This document shows positions 18,423 to 28,747 of a stretch of 64,000 bases of DNA, in pieces. The position numbers and the translations under genes were made by a program. The notes beneath the pieces were generated by a model. The model had not been told where the DNA came from. It saw nothing but the letters and a program-made list of their open reading frames with translations, and did no database searches. This DNA comes from Stakelama flava (GTDB lineage: Bacteria > Pseudomonadota > Alphaproteobacteria > Sphingomonadales > Sphingomonadaceae), in NCBI RefSeq assembly GCF_019351405.1, contig NZ_JAHWZX010000001.1:62001-126000 (forward strand). The letters run 5' to 3'. Position 1 is the stretch's first letter; the number at the start of each line of letters is the position of its first letter.

Positions 18423-19502
18423 TCAATACTTCCCCACCAGCACGTCGGTATACAACTCCTCGGGTTCGGGCTCCGGCGCCGTCTCGGCGTAGTCCGCGGC
18501 CTCGTTCACGATCTTGCGGATTTCCTTTTCGATCGCCTTCATCTCGTCCTCTGCGACCCCGGCATCGGCCAGTTCGCGCTTCACATGCTCGATCGGGTCC
18601 GACTTGTCGCGGACCGACTGCACTTCCTCGCGGCTGCGATATTTCGCCGGGTCGGACATCGAATGGCCGCGATAGCGATAGGTCTTCATCTCAAGGATGA
18701 TTGGCCCCTTGCCGCTGCGCACCCATTCAAGCGCCGTTTCGGTTGCGCCACGCGCCGCCAGCACGTCCATGCCATCGACCTGGATACCGGGAATGCGGAA
18801 GCTTTCGCCGCGGCGGAAAAGCTGATCCTCGGCCGCCGAGCGATTGACGCTGGTGCCCATGGCATATTGGTTGTTCTCGATCACGAAAATGATCGGAAGC
18901 TTCCAAAGCTCGGCCATGTTGAAGGCTTCGTAAACCTGCCCCTGATTCGAGGCCCCGTCGCCGAAATATGCGACGCAAACGCCGCCATCCTCGTTATATT
19001 TATGGCCAAAGGCCAACCCGGTGCCCAATGGCACCTGCGCGCCGACGATGCCGTGCCCGCCGTAGAACTTCTTCTCGGTCGAGAACATGTGCATCGATCC
19101 GCCCTTGCCCTTCGAAATGCCGGCGTCTCGGCCGGTCAGTTCGGCCATGATGACCTTCGGATCAAGGCCATAGGCAAGCATGTGCCCATGGTCGCGATAG
19201 CCGGTGATGACCGAGTCCCTGTCGCCGTCCAGCCCGGATTGGATACCGACCGCAACGGCTTCCTGTCCGATATACAGGTGGCAGAAACCGCCGATCAGGC
19301 CGAGGCCGTAAAGCTGTCCGGCCTTTTCCTCGAATCGCCGGATGAGAAGCATTTGCCGGTAAAACTGGACAAGCTCGTCCTTCGACGCCTTGTACCGGCC
19401 CGGCTCATCGGGACGTTCGCGATTTGGGATTAAAGGTTCGGACTTACCCGTCTTCGAACCCGATTCTGATTTTGTGCTGCGTGATGACGCTGCCTTGGCC
19501 AC
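18423..19502 (-). CDS. pdhA: Pyruvate dehydrogenase E1 component, alpha subunit
   Basis: The 359-residue thiamine-diphosphate enzyme subunit pairs with PdhB. The TPP-binding motif GDGASNQGQ...ENN lies near residue 190. The family markers [21 protein letters not shown] and the phosphorylation-loop-like [19 protein letters not shown] are present. The start codon at 19502 is GTG (reading [10 protein letters not shown]), with a low-complexity N-terminus usual for this group. An upstream gap of about 120 bases separates it from ftsB. Confidence 0.96.
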   Translation of the reverse strand: MAKAASSRSTKSESGSKTGKSEPLIPNRERPDEPGRYKASKDELVQFYRQMLLIRRFEEKAGQLYGLGLIGGFCHLYIGQEAVAVGIQSGLDGDRDSVITGYRDHGHMLAYGLDPKVIMAELTGRDAGISKGKGGSMHMFSTEKKFYGGHGIVGAQVPLGTGLAFGHKYNEDGGVCVAYFGDGASNQGQVYEAFNMAELWKLPIIFVIENNQYAMGTSVNRSAAEDQLFRRGESFRIPGIQVDGMDVLAARGATETALEWVRSGKGPIILEMKTYRYRGHSMSDPAKYRSREEVQSVRDKSDPIEHVKRELADAGVAEDEMKAIEKEIRKIVNEAADYAETAPEPEPEELYTDVLVGKY

Positions 19503-19621
19503 GATAGGAACCCTCGTCCTTGGGGAGCAGGAAAGAGCCGAGCCTATAAAACGCTTATCCGCCCGACCGCAACGTCAACGCGCAATTTCTGCGTTGCGTT
19601 CATTCAAAAATGCCGGGTGGA

Positions 19622-19933
19622 TCAATCCAGCGGGATAATTTTTTCATCCGGATGGACGACGTTCAGCTCCTTGCGCACCAGTTCGTCGACCATGTCGGGG
19701 TTGGCATGGCGCGGATCGAGCTGCTCCTTGCGATTGCGCAGCGTTTGCCGATGCTTGTCGAGCTGGGCATAGACCGCCTGTTTTTGCGCAAGCTGACGCT
19801 GATAATCACGATACGCCAGAACGCCGTTCGGCCCCAGCACGGCATAATAGCCGAAAAAGACCATGAAGATGATCGCCGCGGCGGGCAGGCCCGCACGACG
19901 AAGCATCGCGGCAATGGGTGACGTACGCGACAT
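19622..19933 (-). CDS. ftsB: FtsB/DivIC-like septum formation initiator
   Basis: The 103-residue protein has a short cytoplasmic N-terminus, one membrane helix (AAAIIFMVFFGYYAVLG, about 18-35) and a coiled coil (YQRQLAQKQAVYAQLDKHRQTLRNRKEQ), then the conserved C-terminal block with NPDMVDELVRKELNVVHPDE. This is the standard layout of FtsB/DivIC proteins, which link FtsL and FtsQ in the divisome. Its place next to pdhA and near eno agrees with the widespread eno-ftsB order, although csaA lies between them here. Confidence 0.88.
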   Translation of the reverse strand: MSRTSPIAAMLRRAGLPAAAIIFMVFFGYYAVLGPNGVLAYRDYQRQLAQKQAVYAQLDKHRQTLRNRKEQLDPRHANPDMVDELVRKELNVVHPDEKIIPLD

Positions 19934-19981
19934 AAGCGAGATATTCCCCTACCCGGCTTTGCGAATCAAGGATTATTAACC

Positions 19982-20353
19982 ATGCACGCCGTGCCCGAAC
20001 CCGGCGCTCCGGCAGCCGATGACATTGTATTCGAGGATTTTCTCGCGGTCGATATCCGTATTGGCACGATAGTCGACGCCCGCCCCTTCCCCGAAGCACG
20101 CAAAGCGGCGATCCAGCTGTGGATCGACTTTGGCGATGCGATCGGAATACGCAAATCGAGCGCGCAGATCACGCGCCATTACGCTCCGGAAACACTGATC
20201 GGCCGCCAGGTCGCGGCGGTCGTGAACTTTCCGCCGCGCCAGATCGGCAAATTCCTGTCGCAAGTGCTGGTGCTCGGCGCACCCGATGCCGAGGGTGAGG
20301 TGGTGCTGATGACACTCGACCAGCCCGTCGACAACGGAGCACGTCTTTTCTGA
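19982..20353 (+). CDS. csaA: CsaA-type tRNA-binding / chaperone protein
   Basis: The 123-residue protein has an OB-fold tRNA-binding domain: FEDFLAVDIRIGTIVDARPFPEARKAAIQLWIDFG, then SAQITRHY, QVAAVVNFPPRQIG and SQVLVLG. These are near-diagnostic for CsaA, a dimeric protein with tRNA-binding and reported export-chaperone activity. It is alone on the plus strand between ftsB and eno, with about 48 bases of shared promoter space with ftsB and a convergent end with eno, where a small hairpin (CGGACG aag CGTCCG at 20356-20370) lies. Confidence 0.9.
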   Translation: MHAVPEPGAPAADDIVFEDFLAVDIRIGTIVDARPFPEARKAAIQLWIDFGDAIGIRKSSAQITRHYAPETLIGRQVAAVVNFPPRQIGKFLSQVLVLGAPDAEGEVVLMTLDQPVDNGARLF

Positions 20354-20377
20354 ACCGGACGAAGCGTCCGCCCCGGA

Positions 20378-21667
<1,290 letters not shown>

Positions 21668-21746
21668 TTAGGCTTGGCGCACAGCGTGCGGTATCGCCGC
21701 GAGCATGTATCCGCTCGCGAGCGATGCGGCAATTGCTCGTGCCGAT

Positions 21747-21771
21747 GGAACCGCGAGGCGCGCTCGCGGTT
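21747..21771 (+). promoter_or_regulatory. EcfG-type general stress promoter motif with overlapping palindrome
   Basis: GGAAC (21747-21751) and GTT (21769-21771) are 17 bases apart, matching the GGAAC-N16/17-(C)GTT consensus known for the alphaproteobacterial general stress sigma factor EcfG. They lie 33 bases upstream of the yqjD-like gene at 21804. The same bases form a perfect 9-bp inverted repeat (AACCGCGAG, GCGCG loop, CTCGCGGTT, 21749-21771), so an operator or hairpin is the competing reading. Confidence 0.5.
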
Positions 21772-21803
21772 GTTTCGCTGACAAGACGAAAGGGATCCGT
21801 GAC

Positions 21804-22352
21804 ATGGCAGAACAAAAGATTCCGGCCGAGCCTGTAAAGACCGGTCCGGCAAGCGCCACGCCCGGCGAAGGCGCGACCGCACCCAAGCCCAAAGCGACCA
21901 GGGCCGTCGCGGCTGAACCGGTCAAAAAGACGGGCAAGGCCAAATCGCCGAAAAAATCGACCAAGGCCATGATCAAGGACGAAGCGTCGAAGCTGTCCAG
22001 GCAGGCGGGCGACAAGGCACGCGACTATGCCAAGGATGGCAAGAACCGCGCGAGCGGCGCCATTGATGAAGTCGCCAAGATGATCGATGACGCGGCGGGT
22101 AGCGTCGACAAGCGGATGGGCGAGCAATATGGCAGCTATGCCCGATCCGCCGCCGGTCAGGTGTCAGGCTTCGCTGATACTTTACGCAGCAAGGAAGTCG
22201 AGGAACTCCTCGACGAAACACGTGCGTTCGTCCGCAAAAGTCCTGCAATCGCGATCGGCGCGGCCGCTGCGGTCGGTTTCGTGCTCGCCCGGGTTCTGAA
22301 AGCCGGGATCGAACAGGTCGGCGACAATTTCGACGACGATGATCTTGACTGA
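21804..22352 (+). CDS. YqjD/ElaB-like (DUF883-type) membrane-anchored protein
   Basis: The 182-residue protein has a Lys/Ala/Pro-rich N-terminal half, a long amphipathic helical middle (about 55-140) and one C-terminal hydrophobic segment (KSPAIAIGAAAAVGFVLARVL, 145-165), then an acidic tail (DNFDDDDLD). This layout matches the YqjD/ElaB family, whose E. coli members are stationary-phase, RpoS-dependent inner-membrane proteins that bind ribosomes. The ATG at 21804 is preceded by an AGGGAT site. It heads a compact operon with a holin-like protein and two further small membrane proteins, behind an EcfG-type promoter motif. Confidence 0.65.
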   Translation: MAEQKIPAEPVKTGPASATPGEGATAPKPKATRAVAAEPVKKTGKAKSPKKSTKAMIKDEASKLSRQAGDKARDYAKDGKNRASGAIDEVAKMIDDAAGSVDKRMGEQYGSYARSAAGQVSGFADTLRSKEVEELLDETRAFVRKSPAIAIGAAAAVGFVLARVLKAGIEQVGDNFDDDDLD

Positions 22353-22370
22353 TTACATCGCGGGGGCAGC

Positions 22371-22724
22371 GTGAAAGGTCATAGGCGGGAAGCGGCGGGA
22401 TTAATCTCGCTCGCGCGGCAGTTAATTCGCGATGCGCGCACCTGGGTTAGCGCGGAGATCGATTTTTATCGTGCGCTTGCCGCCGAGCGGATGGCAGATG
22501 CGAAGCTGGCGGCAGGGTTTGCCGTGGGTGCGATCATCCTGGCCAACGCCGCGCTGATCGCATTGCTAATCGGCGCTATACTGGTTTTGTGGCCGTATGT
22601 CGGCGCATTCTGGGCGACGATCATCATTGTTGCATTGACGTTGATGGTCGCTGCCTGGCTCGCTTTATCGGCACTCAGCCATGCCAAGCGGGCGATGCGC
22701 AATACCAATGGAGGCGGGCGATGA
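22371..22724 (+). CDS. Phage holin superfamily (YqjE-like) membrane protein
   Basis: The 117-residue protein begins with a GTG at 22371 and has an amphipathic N-terminus followed by two hydrophobic helices (AAGFAVGAIILANAALIALLIGAILVLW and FWATIIIVALTLMVAAWLAL, starting near residues 47 and 79). This is the PF07332-type (holin 3_6) layout shared with E. coli YqjE. The name 'holin' is a family label; no phage genes are nearby. The stop overlaps the next start (ATGA), so the genes are coupled. Confidence 0.75.
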   Translation: MKGHRREAAGLISLARQLIRDARTWVSAEIDFYRALAAERMADAKLAAGFAVGAIILANAALIALLIGAILVLWPYVGAFWATIIIVALTLMVAAWLALSALSHAKRAMRNTNGGGR

Positions 22725-23008
22725 CCGATCGGGCCGATGTCGCCAGAGCGCGAACCAAGTCGGAGATTGCGCGGGCGCAAATGATGGGAACATTCGATGC
22801 GTTGCGCATCAGGATGAGGCCGATCAATCTGGCGAGTGATGCGGCGGAAAGCGCGCGCCGTACCGCCATACGTAAACCTGTAATGGTGGCGGGGGTAATC
22901 GGCGCCGCGGCAGCGCTGTTTTTCGCGCGCCCGGCCTATGGCGCATTACGACGGCGCAGGTCCAAAAGGGTCGCAACCGCGGCCGGAGCCAAACGTTCTG
23001 AACGATAA
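22721..23008 (+). CDS. Small single-helix membrane protein, YqjK/DUF3618-like position
   Basis: The 95-residue protein has an Arg/Ala-rich N-terminal helix (ARTKSEIARAQMMGTFDALRIRMRP) and one hydrophobic segment (PVMVAGVIGAAAALFFARPAYG, about 58-79), then a very basic tail. Its start overlaps the stop of the holin-like gene (ATGA). The third position after yqjD- and yqjE-like genes corresponds to yqjK in E. coli, and the N-terminal pattern recalls DUF3618 proteins, but the identity is not firm. Confidence 0.6.
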   Translation: MTDRADVARARTKSEIARAQMMGTFDALRIRMRPINLASDAAESARRTAIRKPVMVAGVIGAAAALFFARPAYGALRRRRSKRVATAAGAKRSER

Positions 23009-23045
23009 GGGGTGCCGACGGCGCCCGAAGGAAAGGAAGCGTGTG

Positions 23046-23513
23046 ATGACGGAGTCCACTCCCCCCACCAACGACAATTCAGGCGTTCGTGAGCGTGCCT
23101 CGCACGCGGCGGACAAAGCGCGCGATGGTGCGTACAAGGCGCGCGAGGGCGCGAGCAAGGCATATGCCGACAGCAAGCAGCGGGCGAAGGAGGCTTCGCG
23201 CCGCGCTGGCGAAGGATTGGAAGGCAATCCGCTTTCGGTGCTGGTCGGGGGCGTCGCTGTCGGCCTGCTCGCCGGTTCGCTCATCCCGCGCACCGAACGC
23301 GAAAAGGACGTGCTCGGACCGTTGGGGCAGCGGCTTGCCGAAGGCGCGAGCGCAGCCTTCGTCGCGGCGCGCGATGCTGGCAAAGAAGAGCTTGAATCGC
23401 TTGCGCCCGACAAAAATCAGGCAAAGTCAAAGGCTTCCAACGCTTTTTCTCATGTTGTCAACGCTGCAACGAAAGCCGGAAAATCCGCCGCCAGCGGTCC
23501 CAAGGCGGGCTGA
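23046..23513 (+). CDS. Second YqjD/ElaB-like membrane-anchored protein
   Basis: The 155-residue protein has an Ala/Lys/Arg-rich amphipathic helix (ERASHAADKARDGAYKAREG, about 17-50), then NPLSVLVGGVAVGLLAGSLIPR (59-80), which mirrors the C-terminal anchor motif of YqjD-type proteins, but here it lies mid-protein and is followed by a further helical domain. ATG at 23046 follows an AAAGGAAGCG site; GTG at 23043 is an alternative. It lies 37 bases after the previous gene and probably belongs to the same stress-type operon. Confidence 0.65.
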   Translation: MTESTPPTNDNSGVRERASHAADKARDGAYKAREGASKAYADSKQRAKEASRRAGEGLEGNPLSVLVGGVAVGLLAGSLIPRTEREKDVLGPLGQRLAEGASAAFVAARDAGKEELESLAPDKNQAKSKASNAFSHVVNAATKAGKSAASGPKAG

Positions 23514-23599
23514 ATTACGCCTTGATGATTTTCCGGGGTTGCGTGACGGGCGGGAGTAGCTATGCGCTCTCGCCCAGCACCAAACTCCCGGGAGACGTC

Positions 23600-23830
23600 A
23601 TGAGCAAGCTCCACCTTGTGTTCGGCGGCCGCGTCAGCGATCCGCGCACGCTCGATTTCACTGATTTGTCGAAAATAGACTTTGTCGGAGTGTTTCCCGA
23701 CTATGCCAGCGCCTCAAAAGCATGGCGCGCCTCGGCACAACGCACCGTCGATGATGCCGAAATGAAATATGTCGTGGTTCACCTCCACCGCCTGCTCGAA
23801 CCCGGTAAGGATGAAGCGCCCGAGGCCTGA
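23600..23830 (+). CDS. DUF4170 domain-containing protein
   Basis: The 76-residue soluble protein matches the DUF4170 family along its whole length: LHLVFGGRVSDP, then the VGVFPDYASASKAWRASAQ block and AEMKYVVVHLHRLLEP. It is probably a small alpha/beta dodecin-sized protein, with function unknown. I place the start at ATG 23600 (MSKLHLVFGG) after a GGGAGACG site. Earlier in-frame codons lie in non-coding sequence. It is separated from the operon before it by 86 bases and converges with the rhomboid gene. Confidence 0.85.
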   Translation: MSKLHLVFGGRVSDPRTLDFTDLSKIDFVGVFPDYASASKAWRASAQRTVDDAEMKYVVVHLHRLLEPGKDEAPEA

Positions 23831-23854
23831 TCGACAGCGCGCCTGACGCAGTTT

Positions 23855-24529
23855 TCAGGCCCCCCGCCAGCGCCAGGCGAGCAGCGGCCGCGCAAGCGCT
23901 AGACCGGCGATAAAACCGCCGACATGCGCTGCGGCCGCGATTGGCGTTCCTGCCCGCACACTCATCAATCCGATCAGCAGATTGATGCCCGTCCAGGCAA
24001 GCGCCAGCCAGAGTACATGCACGATCCGAGCAGGGAATGGACCGATGGCCTTCGCCCGCGATTGCCCATAAAGCAGCGAATATGCGCCGACGATCGCCGA
24101 GAGCGCACCGCTTGCACCGATCATCGGCGCTTGCATATGCGGCCCCGAAAGCCACTGCGCCGCAGCCGCCGCATATGCCCCGAACACATAGAGAACCAGA
24201 ATTCCGCGCGCGCCCAACGTCCGCTCCGCTTCTCGCCCGGTATAGCCGAGCATGACCATATTGAAGCCCAGATGCAGCAAACCGGCATGGACAAAGGTCG
24301 CGGTGAGCGGCGTGAGCCACACAGGCGCGAGCGAGTAATATTGCGCGAAGGCTGAACTGCCGTCGAGTCTGGCCGGAATGAAACCACCCCACAGCGCGGC
24401 GCTGTTGATCGCGCCCAGCCCGATCAGCGCAAGGCTGACCACGATGGTGGCGATGGCGATGGATGCGGTCGCGGGCGCGCCGAACCCGGCGAACACTCCC
24501 CGGGGCGTCTGCCCGCGCTGCATATCCAT
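23855..24529 (-). CDS. Rhomboid family intramembrane serine protease
   Basis: The 224-residue protein has about six hydrophobic helices. Catalytic serine is S140 in GASGALSA and catalytic histidine is H202 in AHVGGFIAG. The oxyanion-region HLGFN (N90) and the downstream GREAERTLG segment fit the family. It cleaves membrane-anchored substrates in the plane of the bilayer; substrates are unknown. It lies 14 bases after greA's stop on the same strand, so it may be cotranscribed with greA. Confidence 0.9.
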   Translation of the reverse strand: MDMQRGQTPRGVFAGFGAPATASIAIATIVVSLALIGLGAINSAALWGGFIPARLDGSSAFAQYYSLAPVWLTPLTATFVHAGLLHLGFNMVMLGYTGREAERTLGARGILVLYVFGAYAAAAAQWLSGPHMQAPMIGASGALSAIVGAYSLLYGQSRAKAIGPFPARIVHVLWLALAWTGINLLIGLMSVRAGTPIAAAAHVGGFIAGLALARPLLAWRWRGA

Positions 24530-24543
24530 CCGCTATTCCTGTC

Positions 24544-25020
24544 TTAGATGAACTCGATTTTCTGAACGAGATAGAAACGGTCGCCCGACGGGACCGTGAC
24601 CTCAACTTCGTCATCGACTCGCTTGCCGATCAACGCTCGGCCCAGCGGAGAATTGTATGAGATGCGGCCGGTCTTGGCGTCCGCCTCGGCCTGACCGACG
24701 ATCTGATATTTGATCGGCTTATCGTCTTCGTCGAGCAGCGTTACTGTCGTACCGAAGACGATCTTGTCGCCCGAAAGCTCGGTCGGGTCGATCACTTGCG
24801 CGCGGCTCAGCTTGTCCTCGATATCCGCGATCGAGGCTTCAACCTGTCCCTGCCGCTCCTTCGCGGCGTGATATTCGGCATTTTCCGACAGATCGCCATG
24901 CGCACGCGCTTCCTCAATCGCGTCGACAATCTGCGGGCGCTCCGCTTTCAGCCGCTTCAGCTCGGCACTGAGCTTCGCATGGCCTTCGGCCAGCATCGGC
25001 ATCTTTTCGACGGTCGCCAT
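24544..25020 (-). CDS. greA: Transcription elongation factor GreA
   Basis: The 158-residue protein has the N-terminal coiled coil ([38 protein letters not shown], with the acidic tip D/E residues that stimulate RNA cleavage) and the C-terminal FKBP-like domain ([35 protein letters not shown]). It rescues backtracked RNA polymerase. It follows carB on the same strand with an 80-base gap, an order common in alphaproteobacteria. Confidence 0.97.
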   Translation of the reverse strand: MATVEKMPMLAEGHAKLSAELKRLKAERPQIVDAIEEARAHGDLSENAEYHAAKERQGQVEASIADIEDKLSRAQVIDPTELSGDKIVFGTTVTLLDEDDKPIKYQIVGQAEADAKTGRISYNSPLGRALIGKRVDDEVEVTVPSGDRFYLVQKIEFI

Positions 25021-25100
25021 ACTCTCTTCCCTGTCAAAAACCCGCTTCCCAAGCGGCCCGCCATCGGGTCCGCCCGCACCTTCATCATCGTCTGCGGGAA

Positions 25101-28100
25101 TTAATCGTGCGAACGCGAATAATAAGCCTGCAATGGCCGCACTTCAAGGGATTGCCGCGAAAGCGCCAGAATCGCCTGCGCAGCGGAATTGCTCGCAGGG
25201 GCAGTGGTGAAATACGGAATCTTGCGCGCAACCGCCGATTCGCGGATTGATTCGGAGTCCTGAAGCGACTGCCAGCCTTCGGTGGTGTTGAAGACAAGGT
25301 CGATGCCACCATCCATAATCCGATCGACGATATGCGGCCGACCCTGCGCGACCTTGTTCACGCGTTCGATGGCAATACCCTGTTCCGCCAGATAGGTTGC
25401 CGTGCCGCTGGTCGCGACGATTTTGAATCCGTGGTCCAAAAGAATCCGGACGCCCGGCAGAATGACCGGCTTGTCGCTGTCCTTCACGCTGACGAACACC
25501 GTCCCGCTTTTGGGCAGGGTTACGCCCGCGCCGAGCTGGGATTTGGCGAAGGCGATAGAGAAATCATTATCGATTCCCATGACTTCGCCGGTGCTCTTCA
25601 TTTCCGGTGACAATACCGGATCAACGCCGGGAAAGCGGGCCCATGGGAACACTGCCTCCTTCACAGCGACATAATCGATATCGCGGTCGATGGTCGGCAG
25701 ATCGGCCAGTTTCTCGCCCGCCATCACGCGTGCCGCAATCTTGGCGATGGGGGTGCCGATCGCCTTCGCCACGAACGGCACGGTGCGGCTGGCGCGCGGA
25801 TTGACCTCGATCAGGAAAACCTCGCCATCCTTCACCGCGAACTGGATGTTCATCAGCCCGCGAACCTTCAGCGCCTTGGCAAGCGCGTGCGTCTGCCGCT
25901 CGATTTCGTCGATAATATCCTGCGGGAGGCTATATGGCGGGATCGAGCAGGCGCTGTCGCCCGAATGGACGCCCGCTTCCTCAATATGCTGGAGCACGCC
26001 GGAAACCACCACGGTTTCACCATCGGCCACCGCATCGACATCGACCTCGATCGCGTCGCGCAGATACTGATCGATCAGAACCGGGCTGTCGCCCGAAACC
26101 TGCACCGCGGTTTCGATATATTGTTCAAGCTGCTGCGTGGAATCGACAATTTCCATCGCGCGTCCCCCAAGCACATAGCTGGGCCGGGTGAGCACGGGAT
26201 AGCCGATCCGCTCGGCCACCGCGATCGCCTCTTCGCGGCTGCGCGCGATGCCGTTTTCGGGCTGTTTCAGTTTCAGCTTCGCGACCAACGCGGCGAACCG
26301 TTCGCGATCCTCGGCCAGGTCGATCGCATCGGGCGCGGTGCCCAGAATGGGAATGCCGGCCTCTTCCAGCGCGCGGGCGAGGCTGAGCGGCGTCTGACCG
26401 CCGAACTGCACGATTACCCCGGCCAGCGTGCCGTTCGATTTTTCGACATGCAGGATTTCGAGCACGTCCTCCACCGTCAGCGGTTCGAAATACAGCCGGT
26501 CGGACGTGTCGTAATCGGTCGAGACGGTTTCCGGGTTGCAATTGACCATGATGGTCTCGAACCCAGCATCCTCCAGCGCGAAGCAGGCGTGGCAGCAGCA
26601 ATAGTCAAATTCGATCCCCTGCCCGATCCGGTTGGGACCGCCGCCCAGGATGACGACCTTCTTGCGATCCGACGGCGCTGCCTCATTCTCCGGCTCGCCG
26701 AAGCTGGGCGCTTCATAGGTCGAATACATATACGGCGTCTTCGCCTCGAACTCGGCGGCGCAGGTGTCGATGCGCTTGTAGACGGGGCGCACGCCAAGCT
26801 TGTGGCGCAGCGCGCGCACCTCCTCCTCTGTCACGCCGCCGGTCATCGCCTTGACCGCTTCGTGCACCAGCCCGCCGCCGCGCGCCACCGCGCGTTCGCT
26901 GCCCTGGCGCAGGTTCGCAGATTGCAGCGCGAGCCAGGCGAGCCGCTTGTCCGAAAAACCCATCGCCTTCAACCGGCGCATCCCCGCAACATCGCGCGGC
27001 AGGCCATGCGTGCAAACCTGCTGCTCGGCACGAACGATTTCGGCGATGCGTTCGAGGAACCAGGGATCGTATTTCGTGATTCCCTGCACTTCGGCGACGG
27101 TGAAGCCTTCGCGAAGCGCCTGCGCCGCGCATAGCAGCCGATCGGGCGTCGGCTTGGCGAGCGCCGCCTCGATCACCGGGCGGTTCGCACCGACCAGCCG
27201 CTCGACCGTGTTGAAGCCCGACAGCCCGGTTTCCAGCCCGCGCAACGCCTTTTGCAGACTCTCATGAATGTTGCGGCCGATCGCCATGACCTCGCCGACC
27301 GACTTCATGCTGGTGCCGAGCAGCTTTTCGGCGCCCTTGAACTTTTCGAACGCGAAGCGCGGAATTTTGGTGACGACATAATCGATCGTCGGTTCGAAGC
27401 TCGCCGGGGTTACGCCGGTAATATCGTTGGTGATTTCGTCGAGCGTGTAGCCAACGGCCAGCTTCGCCGCGACCTTGGCGATCGGAAAGCCCGTCGCCTT
27501 TGACGCGAGCGCCGACGAACGCGACACACGCGGGTTCATCTCGATCACGACCAGCCGGCCATCGTCGGGATTGACCGCGAACTGAACGTTCGACCCGCCG
27601 GTTTCGACGCCGATTTCGCGCAGGCAGGCGATGCTGGCGTTGCGCATCACCTGATATTCCTTGTCGGTCAGGGTGAGAGCTGGCGCGACGGTGATCGAAT
27701 CGCCGGTATGGACGCCCATCGGGTCGATATTCTCGATCGCGCATACGATGATGGCGTTGTCCGCGCGGTCGCGAACCACCTCCATCTCATATTCCTTCCA
27801 CCCGAGCATCGATTCCTCGATCAGCACCTCGGTGGTGGGCGACGCATCCAGCCCGCCCGCGACGATCTTCAGGAACTCGTCCTTGTTATACGCAACGCCG
27901 CCGCCGGTGCCGCCCAGCGTGAAGCTGGGGCGGATGATCGCGGGCAGGCCGGTGACCTCAAGCGCCGCAATCGCCTCCTCGATCGTGTGCGCGATGGCCG
28001 AACGCGCGCTTTCCAGCCCGATCTTGTCCATCGCGTCGCGGAACTTGATCCGGTCCTCCGCCTTGTCGATGGCATCGGCGTCGGCGCCGATCATCTTCAC

Positions 28101-28436
28101 CCCGAACTTGTCGAGCGTGCCGTCACGGAACAGCGCAAGCGCGGTGTTGAGCGCGGTCTGCCCGCCCATCGTCGGCAGGACGGCATCGGGCCGCTCCTTT
28201 TCGATGATCTTTGCGACCACTTCGGGCGTCACCGGCTCGACATAGGTCGCATCGGCGATTTCCGGGTCGGTCATGATCGTCGCCGGGTTCGAATTGACGA
28301 GGATGATGCGATAGCCCTCCTCGCGCAGCGCCTTGATCGCCTGCGTACCCGAATAATCGAACTCGCACGCCTGACCGATGATGATCGGCCCCGCGCCAAT
28401 GACGAGGATGGAGGAAATGTCAGTGCGTTTGGGCAT
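25101..28436 (-). CDS. carB: Carbamoyl-phosphate synthase large subunit
   Basis: The 1111-residue protein makes carbamoyl phosphate with CarA for arginine and pyrimidine synthesis. Two ATP-grasp halves are clear: the first opens with [22 protein letters not shown] and has [16 protein letters not shown]; the second has [17 protein letters not shown] and [16 protein letters not shown]. The C-terminal MGS-like allosteric domain begins near [10 protein letters not shown]. The start is ATG 28436 (MPKRTDISS); upstream in-frame codons overlap the small foreign gene. Its start is two bases after that gene's stop, and the gene pair between it and carA is unusual. Confidence 0.98.
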   Translation of the reverse strand: MPKRTDISSILVIGAGPIIIGQACEFDYSGTQAIKALREEGYRIILVNSNPATIMTDPEIADATYVEPVTPEVVAKIIEKERPDAVLPTMGGQTALNTALALFRDGTLDKFGVKMIGADADAIDKAEDRIKFRDAMDKIGLESARSAIAHTIEEAIAALEVTGLPAIIRPSFTLGGTGGGVAYNKDEFLKIVAGGLDASPTTEVLIEESMLGWKEYEMEVVRDRADNAIIVCAIENIDPMGVHTGDSITVAPALTLTDKEYQVMRNASIACLREIGVETGGSNVQFAVNPDDGRLVVIEMNPRVSRSSALASKATGFPIAKVAAKLAVGYTLDEITNDITGVTPASFEPTIDYVVTKIPRFAFEKFKGAEKLLGTSMKSVGEVMAIGRNIHESLQKALRGLETGLSGFNTVERLVGANRPVIEAALAKPTPDRLLCAAQALREGFTVAEVQGITKYDPWFLERIAEIVRAEQQVCTHGLPRDVAGMRRLKAMGFSDKRLAWLALQSANLRQGSERAVARGGGLVHEAVKAMTGGVTEEEVRALRHKLGVRPVYKRIDTCAAEFEAKTPYMYSTYEAPSFGEPENEAAPSDRKKVVILGGGPNRIGQGIEFDYCCCHACFALEDAGFETIMVNCNPETVSTDYDTSDRLYFEPLTVEDVLEILHVEKSNGTLAGVIVQFGGQTPLSLARALEEAGIPILGTAPDAIDLAEDRERFAALVAKLKLKQPENGIARSREEAIAVAERIGYPVLTRPSYVLGGRAMEIVDSTQQLEQYIETAVQVSGDSPVLIDQYLRDAIEVDVDAVADGETVVVSGVLQHIEEAGVHSGDSACSIPPYSLPQDIIDEIERQTHALAKALKVRGLMNIQFAVKDGEVFLIEVNPRASRTVPFVAKAIGTPIAKIAARVMAGEKLADLPTIDRDIDYVAVKEAVFPWARFPGVDPVLSPEMKSTGEVMGIDNDFSIAFAKSQLGAGVTLPKSGTVFVSVKDSDKPVILPGVRILLDHGFKIVATSGTATYLAEQGIAIERVNKVAQGRPHIVDRIMDGGIDLVFNTTEGWQSLQDSESIRESAVARKIPYFTTAPASNSAAQAILALSRQSLEVRPLQAYYSRSHD

Positions 28437-28438
28437 TT

Positions 28439-28747
28439 CTATCGAAAATCCGGAAGTGGGGGAGGAGTATCGGCGTTGAGCCAATCCCAAGAATTTTGTT
28501 GTAACAATCCGCTAGTCATAACCGGCAATATTTGAGTTATCACGAAGTGATTAGGGTTGATGAACGGTGAAAAGCTACTGTTTAATTGAGAAAGCGTCGC
28601 CGTAGACTTTAAAAAAATCGACCCTAGGAACGGCACCATGTATTGGTAGGTATAACCATTTGACCGCACAAATTCGACTAAACGGTTGGGACTAGGATCG
28701 GACATTGTCGGATCATAGCTAATTAGAAATGTGTTATGCATCGCCAT
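28439..28747 (-). CDS. Small Cas2/SinR-like protein (hypothetical), inserted between carA and carB
   Basis: A 102-residue protein with no signal or membrane helix. The order FLISYD (residues 7-12), helix with [10 protein letters not shown], the strand stretch GSIFLKS, helix [12 protein letters not shown], strand FVITQI, and a closing SWDWL resembles the ferredoxin-like fold of SinR-like/Cas2-like small proteins, in which a conserved first-strand YD and a later S-x-W/F-x-(V/L)-K-T/S occur. This is pattern recognition only; sequence identity to any characterised member is unknown. The start at 28747 overlaps the upstream gene's stop; ATG 28741 is an alternative. Base composition is clearly AT-richer than the flanking car genes. 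Its stop is two bases before carB ATG. Confidence 0.5.
   Translation of the reverse strand: MAMHNTFLISYDPTMSDPSPNRLVEFVRSNGYTYQYMVPFLGSIFLKSTATLSQLNSSFSPFINPNHFVITQILPVMTSGLLQQNSWDWLNADTPPPLPDFR

Noticed and set aside
21804..23513. Prophage remnant suggested by a holin-type gene
   Set aside because: No phage structural, lysis or integrase gene is nearby; the gene order fits yqjD-yqjE-yqjK. Holin is only a family name here.
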